Shown: positions 11,139 through 21,769, numbered from the stretch's first letter. The stretch: DNA of 64,000 bases from an uncultured Eubacteriales bacterium (GCA_900544765.1 UQWI01000005.1:124001-188000); one strand, 5' to 3'. A program made the numbers and translations. The notes: generated from the letters alone by a model not told the origin.

Positions 11139-11735
11139 TCAGTTGACGACCTTGACCATGGCGAAGCGGATGACCTTGTCGCCCATCTTGAAGCCCTTCT
11201 GGAGCTCCTGGACTATTATATTCTCGCCCTGGCTCTCGTCCGTGTCGTGCATGACGGCGTTGTGGAGCGCCGGGTCGAAGGTCTTTCCCACGGACTCTAT
11301 CTCCGTGACGCCCAGCCTGGACAGTATGTCCTTGAACTGGGTCATTATCATTTCGACGCCCTTGCGGTAGGCCTCGTCGGCGGTGGACTGTTCGAGCGCG
11401 CGCACGAGGTTGTCGTACACGGGCAGGAACTTGGTCACAGTGTCGCTGCGGACGTCGTTGAAAATGCTGTCCCGCTCCCTCTGCGAGCGCTTGCGGTAGT
11501 TGTCGTACTCCGCCGCCAGGCGCAGGTAGCGGTCATGCTCCGCCGCCAGCTTCGACGCACAGTCGTCGGGCTGTGGCGCAGCCTCCTCCGTCTTGGCCTC
11601 CGCGGCCTTTGCGTCCTCCGCGGCGTCGTTCTGCGCGCCCTGCTCGGGCGGGGTTTCCCTTTCCTCGGCCTCCTGGTTCTTGGCCTCCTGCTCGGGGACG
11701 GCGTTGTCCTCCGGCCTATTCTTCTTGTTGCTCAT
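11139..11735 (-). CDS. grpE: Nucleotide exchange factor GrpE
   Basis: Releases ADP from DnaK. 198 aa. The first about 65 residues are a charged Glu/Ala-rich tail of low complexity, then the long dimerising helix (LAAEYDNYRKRSQRER) and the C-terminal beta domain ending in VRFAMVKVVN-like sequence. The start lies 20 bases inside the end of hrcA with an AAGGAAG site, so the two genes are translationally close. Assignment is firm. Confidence 0.96.
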   Translation of the reverse strand: MSNKKNRPEDNAVPEQEAKNQEAEERETPPEQGAQNDAAEDAKAAEAKTEEAAPQPDDCASKLAAEHDRYLRLAAEYDNYRKRSQRERDSIFNDVRSDTVTKFLPVYDNLVRALEQSTADEAYRKGVEMIMTQFKDILSRLGVTEIESVGKTFDPALHNAVMHDTDESQGENIIVQELQKGFKMGDKVIRFAMVKVVN

Positions 11736-12813
11736 TCGTATCTTCCTTTATAATGAGTTTGTTGTCCAGGCCTTTCGGCGGGGCGGCGCCTCCTCCGAGG
11801 CGTTCGGACAGCGCTTTGGCGATGAGCCCAAGCTTTGCGGCCACAGAGGAATAATCCATCCTGGTCGGCCCTACCACGCCTATCAGTCCCTTGGTGTCGT
11901 CGCCCATGTCATAGCTGGCCAGCACTACGCTCGAGTCCTTCAGCTCCTCAGCTACGTTCTCCGGGCCTATGAGCACCTTTATCCCCTCGCCGTCGACGTC
12001 GTAGACGTCCGGCAGGTTCCTGATGTGCTCGGCGTCAGAGATGTAGCTCATCAGCGCGTGGGCCTTCGCCGGATCCTGATACTCCGGCTGAGCCAGCAGG
12101 CGGTTTGTACCGGTTACACACGCCTCTGCGGTTTGCGCCTGCGAGAGTATCTCGATGGCGAACGAGGCGATGACGCCCGTGAGCCCCATTGTGTCGTCCA
12201 CCGCGCGCTCCGTGGCCCGTATCGTCAGCGGCGTTATCCGCTCCTCCGTGATACCGGTGAAGTTCGCGTTGAACACGCTCGAGAGCTTCGCTATCATCTC
12301 CTGGCCCACGCTGACCGGCAGGTGGACGAGCTTGTTCCTGACGGTATCATTGCTCATCATGGCGACAATTATGAATGTGTTCGCGTCGATGTATATGAGG
12401 TCGAAGCGCTTTATCGTCGCCGGAGGCGGGGCCGCTATGGCCATCGCCGGGTAGTTGGTCAGGCTGGACGCCAGCGCGCCCACGCTGCTGACCACGTCGT
12501 CGAGCTGCCGGAGCTTTTCGTTCAGGCTGCTGTTTATCGCCTCGGTCTCTTCAATCGAGAGCTTCTGCCGCTGCATCAGCTCGTTGACGTAGATGCGGTA
12601 GCCCTGCGGCGTCGGCACGCGCCCGGCGCTGGTGTGCGGCTGCTCAAGGTAGCCGAGCGAGGCCAGCTCCGCCAGCTCGTTGCGTATCGTCGCCGAGCTG
12701 CAGCCCAGGTCCGCAACCTGCGCTATCGTCTTTGAGCCGACCGGCTCCGCCGTGCGGATGTACTCCTCGACGACGGCGGCAAGTATTTTCTTTTTCCTGT
12801 CGGTCAAAGCCAT
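11716..12813 (-). CDS. hrcA: Heat-inducible transcription repressor HrcA
   Basis: Represses class I heat-shock genes by binding CIRCE; activity depends on GroE chaperones in studied species. The N-terminal winged helix (about 1-80) carries the typical GSKTIAQ ... SSATIRNELAELASLGYLEQPHTSAGR-type segment; a GAF-like dimerisation domain follows. The ATG at 12813 (MALTDRK) has AGAGG at good spacing; a GTG two codons earlier would also be in frame. It is first in hrcA-grpE-dnaK and sits directly behind a CIRCE box, so it is autoregulated. Confidence 0.96.
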   Translation of the reverse strand: MALTDRKKKILAAVVEEYIRTAEPVGSKTIAQVADLGCSSATIRNELAELASLGYLEQPHTSAGRVPTPQGYRIYVNELMQRQKLSIEETEAINSSLNEKLRQLDDVVSSVGALASSLTNYPAMAIAAPPPATIKRFDLIYIDANTFIIVAMMSNDTVRNKLVHLPVSVGQEMIAKLSSVFNANFTGITEERITPLTIRATERAVDDTMGLTGVIASFAIEILSQAQTAEACVTGTNRLLAQPEYQDPAKAHALMSYISDAEHIRNLPDVYDVDGEGIKVLIGPENVAEELKDSSVVLASYDMGDDTKGLIGVVGPTRMDYSSVAAKLGLIAKALSERLGGGAAPPKGLDNKLIIKEDTNEQQEE

Positions 12814-12879
12814 TTTCACCTCTGGAGGCCCGTGCCCTATTCTAGCGGAGCCGCGCGCTGCACGCCGGCTTCCCGCTGG

Positions 12880-12906
12880 TTGGCACTCTCAACCTCCGAG
12901 TGCTAA
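12880..12906. promoter_or_regulatory. CIRCE operator
   Basis: TTGGCACTC, nine bases, GAGTGCTAA: one mismatch from the consensus TTAGCACTC-N9-GAGTGCTAA. Its right arm overlaps the -10 of the hrcA promoter, so HrcA binding would block RNA polymerase. Confidence 0.96.
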
Positions 12907-12933
12907 TATATCACTGAGGAGTGTCGATGTCAA
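12905..12933 (-). promoter_or_regulatory. hrcA-grpE-dnaK promoter
   Basis: On the minus strand TTGACA (12928-12933), 17-base spacer, TATATT (12905-12910). A near-consensus sigma-A promoter overlapped by CIRCE. Confidence 0.92.
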
Positions 12934-12950
12934 TAGCGGCAAATGAAGAA

Positions 12951-12979
12951 TTGACAGATTGTTCATAAATGAGTATTCT
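12951..12979 (+). promoter_or_regulatory. Promoter of the lipoprotein pair
   Basis: TTGACA (12951-12956), 17-base spacer, TATTCT (12974-12979). It is divergent from the hrcA promoter with only 17 bases between the two -35 boxes. The leader of about 100 bases contains two partly complementary GC-rich segments (13001-13060) but no riboswitch I recognise. Confidence 0.75.
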
Positions 12980-13086
12980 AAAGTATATATAATAGCTTCG
13001 GCGCCCTGACGTAGGCTGACGTCCCCGCCGGAGCGTGAAAGCTATCAGCCGGTCCAGGCCGGCTGTGACCCTTGGGAGGATAAAAC

Positions 13087-13923
13087 ATGAAGAAACTAAC
13101 CGCGCTGCTCGCCGCGTCGGCGCTGATGCTGTCGCTGGCGGCCTGCGGCGATTTCGCGCCGGATCCCACGGACGCCCCGACGGCGGCGCTCGACTACTCA
13201 TATACTGAAAGCACATTCCCGGACGTGGCCGGCAGCGCGGCCTACACGCCGCTGATGGAGGCCGTAACGGCGATAATGCTCGGTACCACGCGCGAAAACG
13301 CGGCCGGCTATCTGAGCCTGGGCGCCACCGACGCGGCCTGGGACGCGCTCGGCAGCGGCGAGGCGGGCGTTGTCGTCGCCCCGGAGGGCTCTTCCATGCC
13401 ATCCGGCATAGACACCGCGCCCATATCCCGCGACGCGCTCGTATTCTTCGTCGGCGCGGACAGCCCTGTGAGCGACCTCAGCTCCGACGAGCTCAGAAGC
13501 ATTTTCACGGGGCGCGAGGACAGCTGGCAGTCCTACGGCGGCGACGGCTCTATACAGATACTCACCCGCCCCGAGGGCAGCGGCTCAATCGCCGCGCTTG
13601 AGCGGCTCATCGGCTGTGACAGTGAGCTTGTCACCGGTGAAAGCCTGCCGCTCACGGGCAGCGATGTGATAGGCTTCGGCCTGTGGAGCGAGTGCGAGCT
13701 CTCCGGCCTGGCGGACGGATACAAGCTCCTCTCCGTCGACGGCGTGGATCCCTCGGCGGACAGCATACGCTCCGGCGAGTACGCGCTCAGCCTGGACGTG
13801 CTCGCGGGCGTGAGCTCAGGCGCGGCCGAGGACAGCGCCGAGCGCACACTTTGGCTCTGGCTGCAGGGCAGCGTCGGACAGGCGTTCATATCCTCGCAGG
13901 GCTATTTGGAGGCAGTCAGATGA
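13087..13923 (+). CDS. Lipoprotein with PstS-like periplasmic-binding fold
   Basis: 278 aa. A lipobox (LAAC, Cys about residue 20) marks it as a lipoprotein. The body resembles the PBP-like/PstS family: EAGVVVAP, SRDALVFFVGADSPVSDLS, the IFTGR-W motif and RPEGSGS are the usual phosphate-binding-protein landmarks (IYSGKI-NW and RxxGSGT). It is not beside pst transporter genes but is translationally coupled (ATGA) to a second lipoprotein, so a sensing or accessory role is as likely as transport. The ligand is unknown. Confidence 0.75.
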   Translation: MKKLTALLAASALMLSLAACGDFAPDPTDAPTAALDYSYTESTFPDVAGSAAYTPLMEAVTAIMLGTTRENAAGYLSLGATDAAWDALGSGEAGVVVAPEGSSMPSGIDTAPISRDALVFFVGADSPVSDLSSDELRSIFTGREDSWQSYGGDGSIQILTRPEGSGSIAALERLIGCDSELVTGESLPLTGSDVIGFGLWSECELSGLADGYKLLSVDGVDPSADSIRSGEYALSLDVLAGVSSGAAEDSAERTLWLWLQGSVGQAFISSQGYLEAVR

Positions 13924-15362
13924 AAAAACGCATGATACCGCTCGCGCTCTGCCTGGCGCTGCTCCTGACGGGCTGCGGGCTCACCGACCAGTGGAATACG
14001 GTCAAGGAGGAGTACATCGACCCCGCCGTGGAGCGCGCCGACGGAGACGTGGCGGAGGAGGACAACGGCATCGTTGCCCCCAACGTGGCCACAGACCGCG
14101 AGGAGCTCACCGACTTTGTGCCGTTTGAGTCCGTATATACCCGCGCCGACGGAGAGACCATCAGCACCCTGACCGTTTCGGACTCCTACGGCAGGCTTCT
14201 GCCCTTTGCAGGCGGCCTGGTCACCGAGGGCGGAGAAATCGTCCTCGACCCGGTGCTGCAGAGCATCACCGCGGCCAGCTACGAGTCCGGGGGCGCAACC
14301 ATGTACCTCGGCATCTATATCCTGCAGAACACGGACGGCATGTACGCTGTCTGCGGCGCGGACGGCAGCTGGATAAGCGGCTTCGACTACGTCTCCGTCT
14401 ACCCGATGGAGATTGGCGTGCTCTGCGTGACCGATGAGGACGCCAATCTCGGCGTCTGCTACGCCGAGGACGGCACCCAGGTCTTTGACACGGCGAACTT
14501 CTCCGACCGCAGCATGATGGCGGCGGGCAGCCTTTCCGCACTCGCCCAGTACGGCAACGGCTACATGCTCTGCACCTACGCCGACGGCGAGAAGAGCTTC
14601 CTGCGCGCCGACGGCACCGCGCTCAACCGCAACGAGGGCCGCACCAGCTATTTTCAGGACGCCCTGCCCTTCTCCGAGGGCTACGCGGCAGTGCGCAGCA
14701 ACGGCCTCTGGGGCTACGTCAATACCGACGGGGAATACGCCGTGCAGCCTGCATATGAGCAGGCCACCAGCTTCGTAGGCGGCGTCGCGGCCGTATACGG
14801 CGGCGGCATGTGGCAGATAATCGACACCACCGGCACCGTGAGGCTCCAGCTGCCCGGCGTGAGCGAGGTCACGCTCGGCTACGGGCACATTGAGGCCGAC
14901 GGCACCTACTACAGCACAACCACCTTCGAGCAGGCCGTGTTCTACGGCTACACCGGCGTACCCATCGACGGGGGCTTCTGGGTCAAGGGCGAGACCGGCG
15001 TGCGCGTGTTCCTCACCGACGGCAGCCAGGTCTACCTCTCCGGCGCGTCCGAAGTGCTCGGACGCAGCGGGGACCTGTGGCTCGTCAGCCTGGCCGACGG
15101 CAGCAGCGCGGTGCTCGACGAGTACAGCCGTGTCATCATCTACGGCGAGTGCTCCTTCGTGCACGACCAGGCCAACGGCGACACATATATATACAGCGCG
15201 CAGTCCCAGACGCTCTACGACGCCGACGGCAGCTTTGTGGCCGACGGCTGCACGGGCACAGTAGTGGACAGCTTCGCCTGGTGCGAGGACGCGGACAGCT
15301 GCGGCTGGAAGAACAACTCCAACGAGTGGGTGTTCCGCGTGCCGACGGGCGGCGCGGACTGA
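13920..15362 (+). CDS. WG-repeat lipoprotein
   Basis: 480 aa starting at the ATG that overlaps the previous stop (ATGA at 13920-13923). Signal peptide with lipobox LLTGC (Cys about residue 18). The rest is beta-rich with several KWG/WG-type repeats, clearest at NGLWGYVNTDGEYAVQPAY, followed by Gly-Met-Trp-Gln-Ile-Ile-Asp-Thr and related units, suggesting a propeller-like extracellular binding domain. Coupling to the PstS-like lipoprotein suggests they act together at the outer face of the membrane. Function not known. Confidence 0.75.
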   Translation: MKKRMIPLALCLALLLTGCGLTDQWNTVKEEYIDPAVERADGDVAEEDNGIVAPNVATDREELTDFVPFESVYTRADGETISTLTVSDSYGRLLPFAGGLVTEGGEIVLDPVLQSITAASYESGGATMYLGIYILQNTDGMYAVCGADGSWISGFDYVSVYPMEIGVLCVTDEDANLGVCYAEDGTQVFDTANFSDRSMMAAGSLSALAQYGNGYMLCTYADGEKSFLRADGTALNRNEGRTSYFQDALPFSEGYAAVRSNGLWGYVNTDGEYAVQPAYEQATSFVGGVAAVYGGGMWQIIDTTGTVRLQLPGVSEVTLGYGHIEADGTYYSTTTFEQAVFYGYTGVPIDGGFWVKGETGVRVFLTDGSQVYLSGASEVLGRSGDLWLVSLADGSSAVLDEYSRVIIYGECSFVHDQANGDTYIYSAQSQTLYDADGSFVADGCTGTVVDSFAWCEDADSCGWKNNSNEWVFRVPTGGAD

Positions 15363-15427
15363 GGCCGCCGCACTGTTAGACTTACTTTAGTTCGGCATGC
15401 TTAAAAAACCAGCCGCGTCCGAAAGCG

Positions 15428-15449
15428 CCCCGCTGCGGCGGGGCCTGCT
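15428..15449 (+). terminator. Hairpin after the lipoprotein pair
   Basis: GCCCCGC-TGC-GGCGGGGC-type stem 65 bases after the stop, with only a weak T-tract (CTGCTTCC). The rest of 15363-15617 holds a further GC-rich hairpin-like stretch (15490-15520) followed by TTTTATT, and a TATAAT at 15558-15563 that probably serves the two-component operon. Confidence 0.5.
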
Positions 15450-15617
15450 TCCGGATACGGCGGCGGAAATTATTTGAAAGTCCGGCAGGGGCCGTCCAGC
15501 GCGGCCTCCGCCGGCTTTTATTCACAGTTTTTTAACTCACATGCGGCCCGAAAAAGCTATAATTTAGGCAGATTATCATCGAGGCGCATTCTGCGCCGCG
15601 CCTGTGGAGGAATATAT

Positions 15618-16312
<695 letters not shown>

Positions 16313-16316
<4 letters not shown>

Positions 16317-17857
16317 AAAGCATATACTTCAGGAACTTCCTGTCCACGGCCCTGATGGTGCTGATGAGCTTCCTTATCATCGGCGTCGCGCTTATATTCC
16401 TGGGACAGAACTTCATAATAAGCTCGCACCGCGACGACATGAAGTCCAACGCGGAAATCGTCTCGGGATACATCAAGACCGTGGACGCCGACGACTATCC
16501 GAACTGGGAGACGAGGATAAGCCTCAGCGTCGCGTCCGGCATGTCTGGCAACGACATCTTTCTCACCAACTCCGACGGCCTCATCGTCTCCTGCTCCGAC
16601 GACCCCGGCAAGTGCAGCCATATCGGCCGCCGCATAGACGCGGCCTACATGTACGAGCTGCAAAGCAGGGGCGAGCTGAACACCGTTTCCGACCTTGGGG
16701 GCATTTTCCCCTCGCAGCGCTATATATACGCCATGCCCGTGGCCGGCGGCGAGGGCGACATCTTTGTAAGCTCTTCCCGCTCCACCATCATCGGCGCGTG
16801 GGACTCCTTCATCTGGGTGTTCTTTGCCGTGACGCTGGCGGTGCTCTCCCTGGCCCTTGTGATGAGCCTCGTCATATCCAAGAAGGTCTCCGAGCCGCTG
16901 GACGAGATGACCGCCGCAGCCCGCCGCTTTGCGCACGGCGACTTCTCCGTGCGCGTACGCGAGGACAAGGGCACCGACGAGCTGGCCGCGCTCACGCGCT
17001 CCTTCAACAACATGGCCGACTCGCTCGAGCGCAGCGAAGAGCTGCGAAACGAGTTTATAGCCAACGTCTCGCACGAGCTCAAGACGCCCATGACCACCAT
17101 CGCCGGTTTCGCCGACGGCATCCTCGACGGCACCATCCCCAAAGAGGAGGAGGACAAATACCTCGCCACCATCGCCGACGAGACCCGCCGTCTGAGCCGC
17201 CTCGTGCGCCACATGCTCAGCCTCTCGCGCATGAGAAGCGAGGGCTCCGACATGACCAAGCGGCGCGACTTCGACTTGAACGAGCTGATAATCCGCACAC
17301 TTCTCAACTTCGACACTCGCGCCGAGGACAAGAAGCTCGACATGGATTTGCAGCTGCCAGAGGACCACATGATGGTCACGGCCGACCCGGATTCCATAAC
17401 CCAGGTCATATACAACCTGCTAGACAACGCCATCAAATTCGCCGACGAGGGCAGCACCATTACCTTGGCGCTCTGGAAGCAGAACGGCAAGGCCTACGTC
17501 TCGGTCAAGGACCGCGGGGACACCATCCCGCCCGACGACCTGCCGCTCATCTTCGACCGCTTCCACAAATCTGACCGCTCACGCAGCAAGGACCGCGACG
17601 GCGTGGGCCTCGGCCTCTACCTCGTCAAGAGCATACTCGACGCCCACAACGAGGATATAGCCGTCACCAGCGCCGACGGCGTTACCGAATTTGTTTTCAC
17701 CCTCACCCTCGCGCGCGAGGTGCCAAAGAGCGAAAAGGCAAAGGCCGAAAAGGCGGCGGCCAAGGCAGAGAAGGCAAAGGCGGGCTCCGCCCGTAAGCGC
17801 AGCGCCTCCGAAAAGGGCGGTGCGGACAAGGCGCCTCCGGGCGGCGCTGAGAAATAA
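16313..17857 (+). CDS. Membrane sensor histidine kinase (HAMP, HisKA, HATPase)
   Basis: 514 aa. TM1 about residues 10-32, extracytoplasmic sensor about 33-160, TM2 about 162-185, HAMP to about 240, phospho-accepting His254 in NVSHELKTP, then the ATP-binding domain with the N box (IYNLLDNAIKFAD), DRG-type G1 box and GVGLGLYLVKSIL. After the kinase core there is an extra about 45-residue tail made almost only of Lys, Ala, Glu and Arg, ending PPGGAEK. That tail is unusual and could be a membrane- or nucleic-acid-contacting extension. Partner of the upstream regulator. Signal unknown. Confidence 0.93.
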
Positions 17858-17959
17858 CGCCGGCGCATCGCCCCGGCACATTTACAGAATGTTTGTATTT
17901 TATTCATAGGCACAACAAATTTCCCTTGTACTATGAAATTGCTTCAGGGGGTAACCTTC

Positions 17960-19336
17960 ATGAACGAAGACAACAAGAGACGTCTGGCAGAGTGGTACGG
18001 CACCCGGCCCGGCGCCGGCCCCGTGGGGCACACAGACGAATCGGAGCGGACGGCTGACCTTTCCTCACAAATACCTCCCCGCCGCCCCTCCGGTTCCTCT
18101 CCCACCTACAGAGAGCCCTTCTGGTCCGAGGACGGGCAGGAGGGCGCGCCCCCCCGCAAAAAGCACTTCGGCGCGCGTGTTGCCGGTATCTGCACCCTGG
18201 CGGTTGTAATTATCGCCGCGACCGCGCTGCTGTTCTCCAACAGCGGCAGGGCGTTCGACCCCATTGTCAGCCACACCGCCGCACCCGGCGACAAGGACAT
18301 GCAGGAGTTCTTTGAAAACTACTACGACGACGCGAAGAGCAGCACCTGGAGCAGCACAATGCCGCGGGCCGAAACCGGCACGGGCGTGACGCTCAGCCTC
18401 ACTCCCCGTCCGGAGGATGTGCAGCTGAGCCTCAGCGAAGTGTATGAGCGCTGCATAGGCTCCGTAGTGGCCATAAATACCGTCGCCGAGGGCAACAGCT
18501 ACCTGCTGGGCTCCGGCATAATTATGACAGAGGACGGATACATCCTCACCAACAGCCATGTGCTCGACGGCGCCAAAGAAGCCGTCGTGACGCTCTGGGA
18601 CGACCGGCAGTTCGACGCCAGCCTGGTCGGCGCGGACAGTGCCAGTGATTTGGCCGTCATAAAGATAGACGCCGACGGCCTGCCCGCCGCTGAGTTCTGC
18701 GCGGACACCGTGCATGTCGGCGAAGCGGTCGCCGCCATAGGCAACCCGCTGGGTACAGAGCTGCGCGGCACGATGACCGACGGCATAGTCTCCGCCGTCA
18801 GCCGCGATATGCACTACACCGGCCACCCCCTCACGCTGATACAGACCAACGCCGCCATCAACGAGGGCAACTCCGGCGGCCCGCTGCTCAACATGCAGGG
18901 CCAGGTAGTGGGTATGACCAGCATGAAGCTAGTCTCCTCCTACGCCGGCTCCAGCATCGAGGGCATAGGCTTTGCAATCCCGACCGGGACCATCAAGGAG
19001 ATAGCCGACGAGCTCATAGAAAACGGGCGTGTACTCGGCCGTCCGGCCCTGGGTATAACCGTCGGCGCCATTCCTTCGGACGCGGCCCAGTACTTCGAGA
19101 TACCGAACGGGCTGTACGTCAAGAGCGTAGGGCAAGTCAGCGACGCCGCTGCCAAGGGCATAAGGACCGGTGACGTTATAACCTCCGTAAACGGCACGGA
19201 AGTGCTTACAACCTCCGACCTCTCCGCCTTGCTTGACAACATGTCTGTCGGAGACATCGTAACGCTGACGGTTTACCGCTCCGGCAGCACCTTCGACGTC
19301 GACATCACGCTGCAAGAGTTCTCCGATATCTACTGA
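17960..19336 (+). CDS. htrA: HtrA/DegP-type serine protease, membrane-anchored, with PDZ domain
   Basis: 458 aa. A soluble N-terminal segment of about 75 residues precedes one TM helix (about 78-98), so the protease faces outside. The chymotrypsin-like domain has the triad His200 (TNSHVLD), Asp230 (SDLAVIKID) and Ser305 (NEGNSGGPL), and a single PDZ domain follows (about 370-450). The ATG at 17960 has an AGGGGG site; an upstream in-frame ATG at 17933 lacks one. It acts in quality control of secreted proteins. Its place just after a two-component system suggests, but does not prove, control by that system, as with CssRS-type stress control. Confidence 0.92.
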   Translation: MNEDNKRRLAEWYGTRPGAGPVGHTDESERTADLSSQIPPRRPSGSSPTYREPFWSEDGQEGAPPRKKHFGARVAGICTLAVVIIAATALLFSNSGRAFDPIVSHTAAPGDKDMQEFFENYYDDAKSSTWSSTMPRAETGTGVTLSLTPRPEDVQLSLSEVYERCIGSVVAINTVAEGNSYLLGSGIIMTEDGYILTNSHVLDGAKEAVVTLWDDRQFDASLVGADSASDLAVIKIDADGLPAAEFCADTVHVGEAVAAIGNPLGTELRGTMTDGIVSAVSRDMHYTGHPLTLIQTNAAINEGNSGGPLLNMQGQVVGMTSMKLVSSYAGSSIEGIGFAIPTGTIKEIADELIENGRVLGRPALGITVGAIPSDAAQYFEIPNGLYVKSVGQVSDAAAKGIRTGDVITSVNGTEVLTTSDLSALLDNMSVGDIVTLTVYRSGSTFDVDITLQEFSDIY

Positions 19337-19379
19337 TACCTCACTCCTTTTCCATACATTTCCCCTCTCTTTTACGCAG

Positions 19380-19408
19380 CGCCCCCGGAGGCTGAGCCTC
19401 CGGGGGCG
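19380..19408. terminator. Hairpin between convergent htrA and the next gene
   Basis: CGCCCCCGGAGGC TGA GCCTCCGGGGGCG, a 13-base perfect stem. T-tracts are short on both sides (TTGTATTT on the plus side), so efficiency is uncertain. Confidence 0.65.
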
Positions 19409-19415
19409 TTGTATT

Positions 19416-19751
19416 TCAAAGTTTTTTCGCACCCGGCTCCGTCAGGCACTCGGCGAGCAGCTCCTCAAGCTCCCCGCTGTGGTCCTCGGCCGGATCCTCG
19501 TATTTTAGCTCCTTTGCCACGGAGAACTCGAAGCTCTCAGGCCCGTACTCCTTCCACAGCCGCATCAGCTCGCGGTTGCGGTGGCTGCCCAGCTCCAGCT
19601 GGAAGCGCGCGCCGTTTATCACGGCTTTCGTGTCCTTTGCCGCCGCGAAGAACGCGTCTCCCGTCGCCGTGCAGCGTATCGCAACCACGCCCATCTGAGG
19701 ATGCCTGCCCTTGTACGCCTCCATCAGCTCCCTGCGCTTTTCCTTTTCCAT
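19416..19751 (-). CDS. Small GIY-YIG-nuclease-like protein
   Basis: 111 aa from the ATG at 19751, which has a GAGGAGG site; an in-frame extension to 19811 adds only basic residues. The pattern GVVAIRCTATG, ARFQLELGSHRNRELMRLWKEYG and FEFSVAKELKYEDP resembles small clostridial proteins annotated as GIY-YIG nuclease family. The true GIY and YIG motifs are not evident, so catalytic activity is doubtful. Monocistronic and convergent with htrA. Function unknown. Confidence 0.6.
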   Translation of the reverse strand: MEKEKRRELMEAYKGRHPQMGVVAIRCTATGDAFFAAAKDTKAVINGARFQLELGSHRNRELMRLWKEYGPESFEFSVAKELKYEDPAEDHSGELEELLAECLTEPGAKKL

Positions 19752-19859
19752 TTGCTTCTGCCTCCTCTGAGTATTAATTCTTGCGCTCCTGCGCCTCGGC
19801 GGCGCAACCAATAGCGTTAATGTAAGTCATCAAACGCAAATCCGGCGCCGACAACCTGC

Positions 19860-20080
19860 CTACTTGCTCAAATCATGTTTTTCGCGGGGCTCCGTCTCGT
19901 GAAAAACACTTCTCGTCCCGCAAGTGTGAAAACTCCGCCTTAAAATTATCGGCCCGGGGCTTTGCCTCGGGCCGATACCTTATCTTGCGCCGTGGCGGCG
20001 CAACCGCCTTGCCGTGCAAGGCGAGGGGGTATCGCGGCATTTATGCCGCGTATCTAGGGGGGAACTGGTTCCCCCTAGAG
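19860..20080. repeat. Array of short palindromes downstream of rny
   Basis: At least five hairpins follow each other: GTTTTTC/GAAAAAC (about 19877-19907), TATCGGCCCG/CGGGCCGATA with inner GGGCTTTGCCT (19947-19977), TGCGCCG/CGGCGCA (about 19986-20002), CGCCTTG/CAAGGCG (about 20006-20024), CGCGGCATTTATGCCGCG (20033-20050) and CTAGGGGG/CCCCCTAG (20054-20077). The last can end the rny transcript. No ORF is supported in 19752-20083. Confidence 0.6.
20039..20059. repeat. Second copy of the 21-base repeat at window start
   Basis: Identical to bases 1-21, inside the palindrome array. It forms the right half of a CGCGGCATTTATGCCGCG palindrome and the left arm of the terminator-like CTAGGGGG stem. Confidence 0.6.
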
Positions 20081-20083
20081 GTT

Positions 20084-21631
20084 TTATTTCGCGTATTCCA
20101 CGGCCTTGGTCTCGCGCAGGACGTGGACCTTTATCTGGCCGGGATAAGTGAGCTCGCTCTCTATCTTCTTGGCGATGTTGCGGGCGAGCAGCACCATTTC
20201 GTCCTCGCTGACCTCGTCGGGCTTGACCATGACGCGAATCTCGCGTCCGGCCTGGATGGCGTAGCAGCTCTCGATGCCCGGGAAGCTGCGGGTGACCTCC
20301 TCGAGCTTCTCGAGGCGCTTGACGTAGTTCTCGATGTTCTCGCGGCGGGCGCCCGGGCGGGACGCGGAAATGGCGTCGGCGGCCTGGACCAGGCAGGCAA
20401 TCACGCTGTGCGGCTCCACGTCGTTGTGGTGCGCCTCGATTGCGTGGATGACTTCCGGCGACTCCTTGTACTTGCGGGCGATGTCCACGCCGATGGTGAC
20501 GTGGCTGCCTTCGACCTCGTGGTCAATGCTCTTGCCAAGGTCGTGGAGCAGGCCGGCGCGCTTGGCCGTCTGGACGTCCACGCCCAGCTCCGCGGCGAGC
20601 AGCCCCGCGATGTGCGCGACCTCGATGGAGTGGTTGAGGACGTTCTGGCCGTAGCTGGTACGGTACTTCATACGGCCGAGCAGGCGGATTATCTCCGGGT
20701 GCAGGCCATGGATGTTCGTCTCGAACGCGGCGCGCTCGCCCTCGGCCTTGATGGTCGCGTTGACCTCGCGCTGGGCCTTGGCCACCATCTCTTCGATGCG
20801 GGCCGGGTGGATGCGTCCGTCCTGGATGAGCCTTTCCAGCGCTATGCGCGCTATCTCGCGCCTGACAGGGTCGAAGCTGGATACGGTTATCGTCTCCGGG
20901 GTGTCGTCGATAATCAAATCGCAGCCGGTGAGAGTTTCGATGGAACGAATGTTGCGTCCCTCTCGTCCTATAATACGGCCCTTCATCTCGTCGTTGGGGA
21001 GTGGTACGACGGAGACGGTTATCTCACTGGCATGGTCGGCGGCGCAGCGCTGGATGGCGGTGGCGATTATCTCGCGCGCCTTCTCCTCTGCCTCGTCCTT
21101 GTACCTGGCCTCGACCTCGCGCACCTTGGCGGCCATTTCGTGAGTCACCTCGGTCTCAACATTGGAGATGAGGTACTGCTTGGCCTCGTCAACCGTGTAG
21201 CCGGATATCTTCTCAAGCATTTCAAGCTGGCTCTTCTTGACAAGCTTGATCTCCTCCTGCATGGTTTCGGCCTGGCTCAGCTTCTGGTTGAGGGCTTCGG
21301 TCTTTTTCTCCAGGGCGTCGTTCTTGCGGTCGAGGTTCTCTTCTTTCTGCTGCAAGCGGCGCTCCTGCTTGGAGAGCTCGTTGCGGCGCTCCTTGACCTC
21401 GCGCTCGTACTCCGTGCGGTTTTTGTGAATCTCCTCGCGCGCCTCAACCAACGCCTCGCGCTTTTTGCTCTCGGCGGCCTTGATGGACTCGTTGATGATA
21501 CGCTTGGCTTCCTCTTCCGCGCTGGATATCTCGCGCTCGGCGACCTTTTTGCGGTACATTATGCCCAGCAGGAACCCTATGACAAGCACCACGATCACAC
21601 CGACCACGATGCCCACTATTGTCCAAAACAT
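20084..21631 (-). CDS. rny: Ribonuclease Y
   Basis: Membrane-bound endoribonuclease that starts mRNA decay in Firmicutes. 515 aa: N-terminal TM helix (about 2-24), long coiled coil (about 30-200, Glu/Lys-rich), KH domain ([15 protein letters not shown]), and HD domain with metal-binding HDLGK and the later HHND. The ATG at 21631 gives the normal length and puts the TM helix first; in-frame codons out to 21766 would overrun the promoter. The SD (GGAGG) is rather far, about 14 bases. Followed by a palindrome array instead of a neighbour gene. Confidence 0.97.
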   Translation of the reverse strand: MFWTIVGIVVGVIVVLVIGFLLGIMYRKKVAEREISSAEEEAKRIINESIKAAESKKREALVEAREEIHKNRTEYEREVKERRNELSKQERRLQQKEENLDRKNDALEKKTEALNQKLSQAETMQEEIKLVKKSQLEMLEKISGYTVDEAKQYLISNVETEVTHEMAAKVREVEARYKDEAEEKAREIIATAIQRCAADHASEITVSVVPLPNDEMKGRIIGREGRNIRSIETLTGCDLIIDDTPETITVSSFDPVRREIARIALERLIQDGRIHPARIEEMVAKAQREVNATIKAEGERAAFETNIHGLHPEIIRLLGRMKYRTSYGQNVLNHSIEVAHIAGLLAAELGVDVQTAKRAGLLHDLGKSIDHEVEGSHVTIGVDIARKYKESPEVIHAIEAHHNDVEPHSVIACLVQAADAISASRPGARRENIENYVKRLEKLEEVTRSFPGIESCYAIQAGREIRVMVKPDEVSEDEMVLLARNIAKKIESELTYPGQIKVHVLRETKAVEYAK

Positions 21632-21769
21632 AGTTTCAATATACGCCTCCCTTTCTTGTAGGATAGAAAAATAATGGGGCGAAAGCGCGCCGTTTCCGCG
21701 TCCGGCTCCGCCCCCGTAAAGTTTAATATCAAAGGGGTCTCCCCATGACCCCTGAAATATTATCATGTC

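Noticed and set aside
19985..21661. 558-codon open frame opposite rny
   Set aside because: Antisense shadow with Leu/Val/Asp bias; rny has the known domains.
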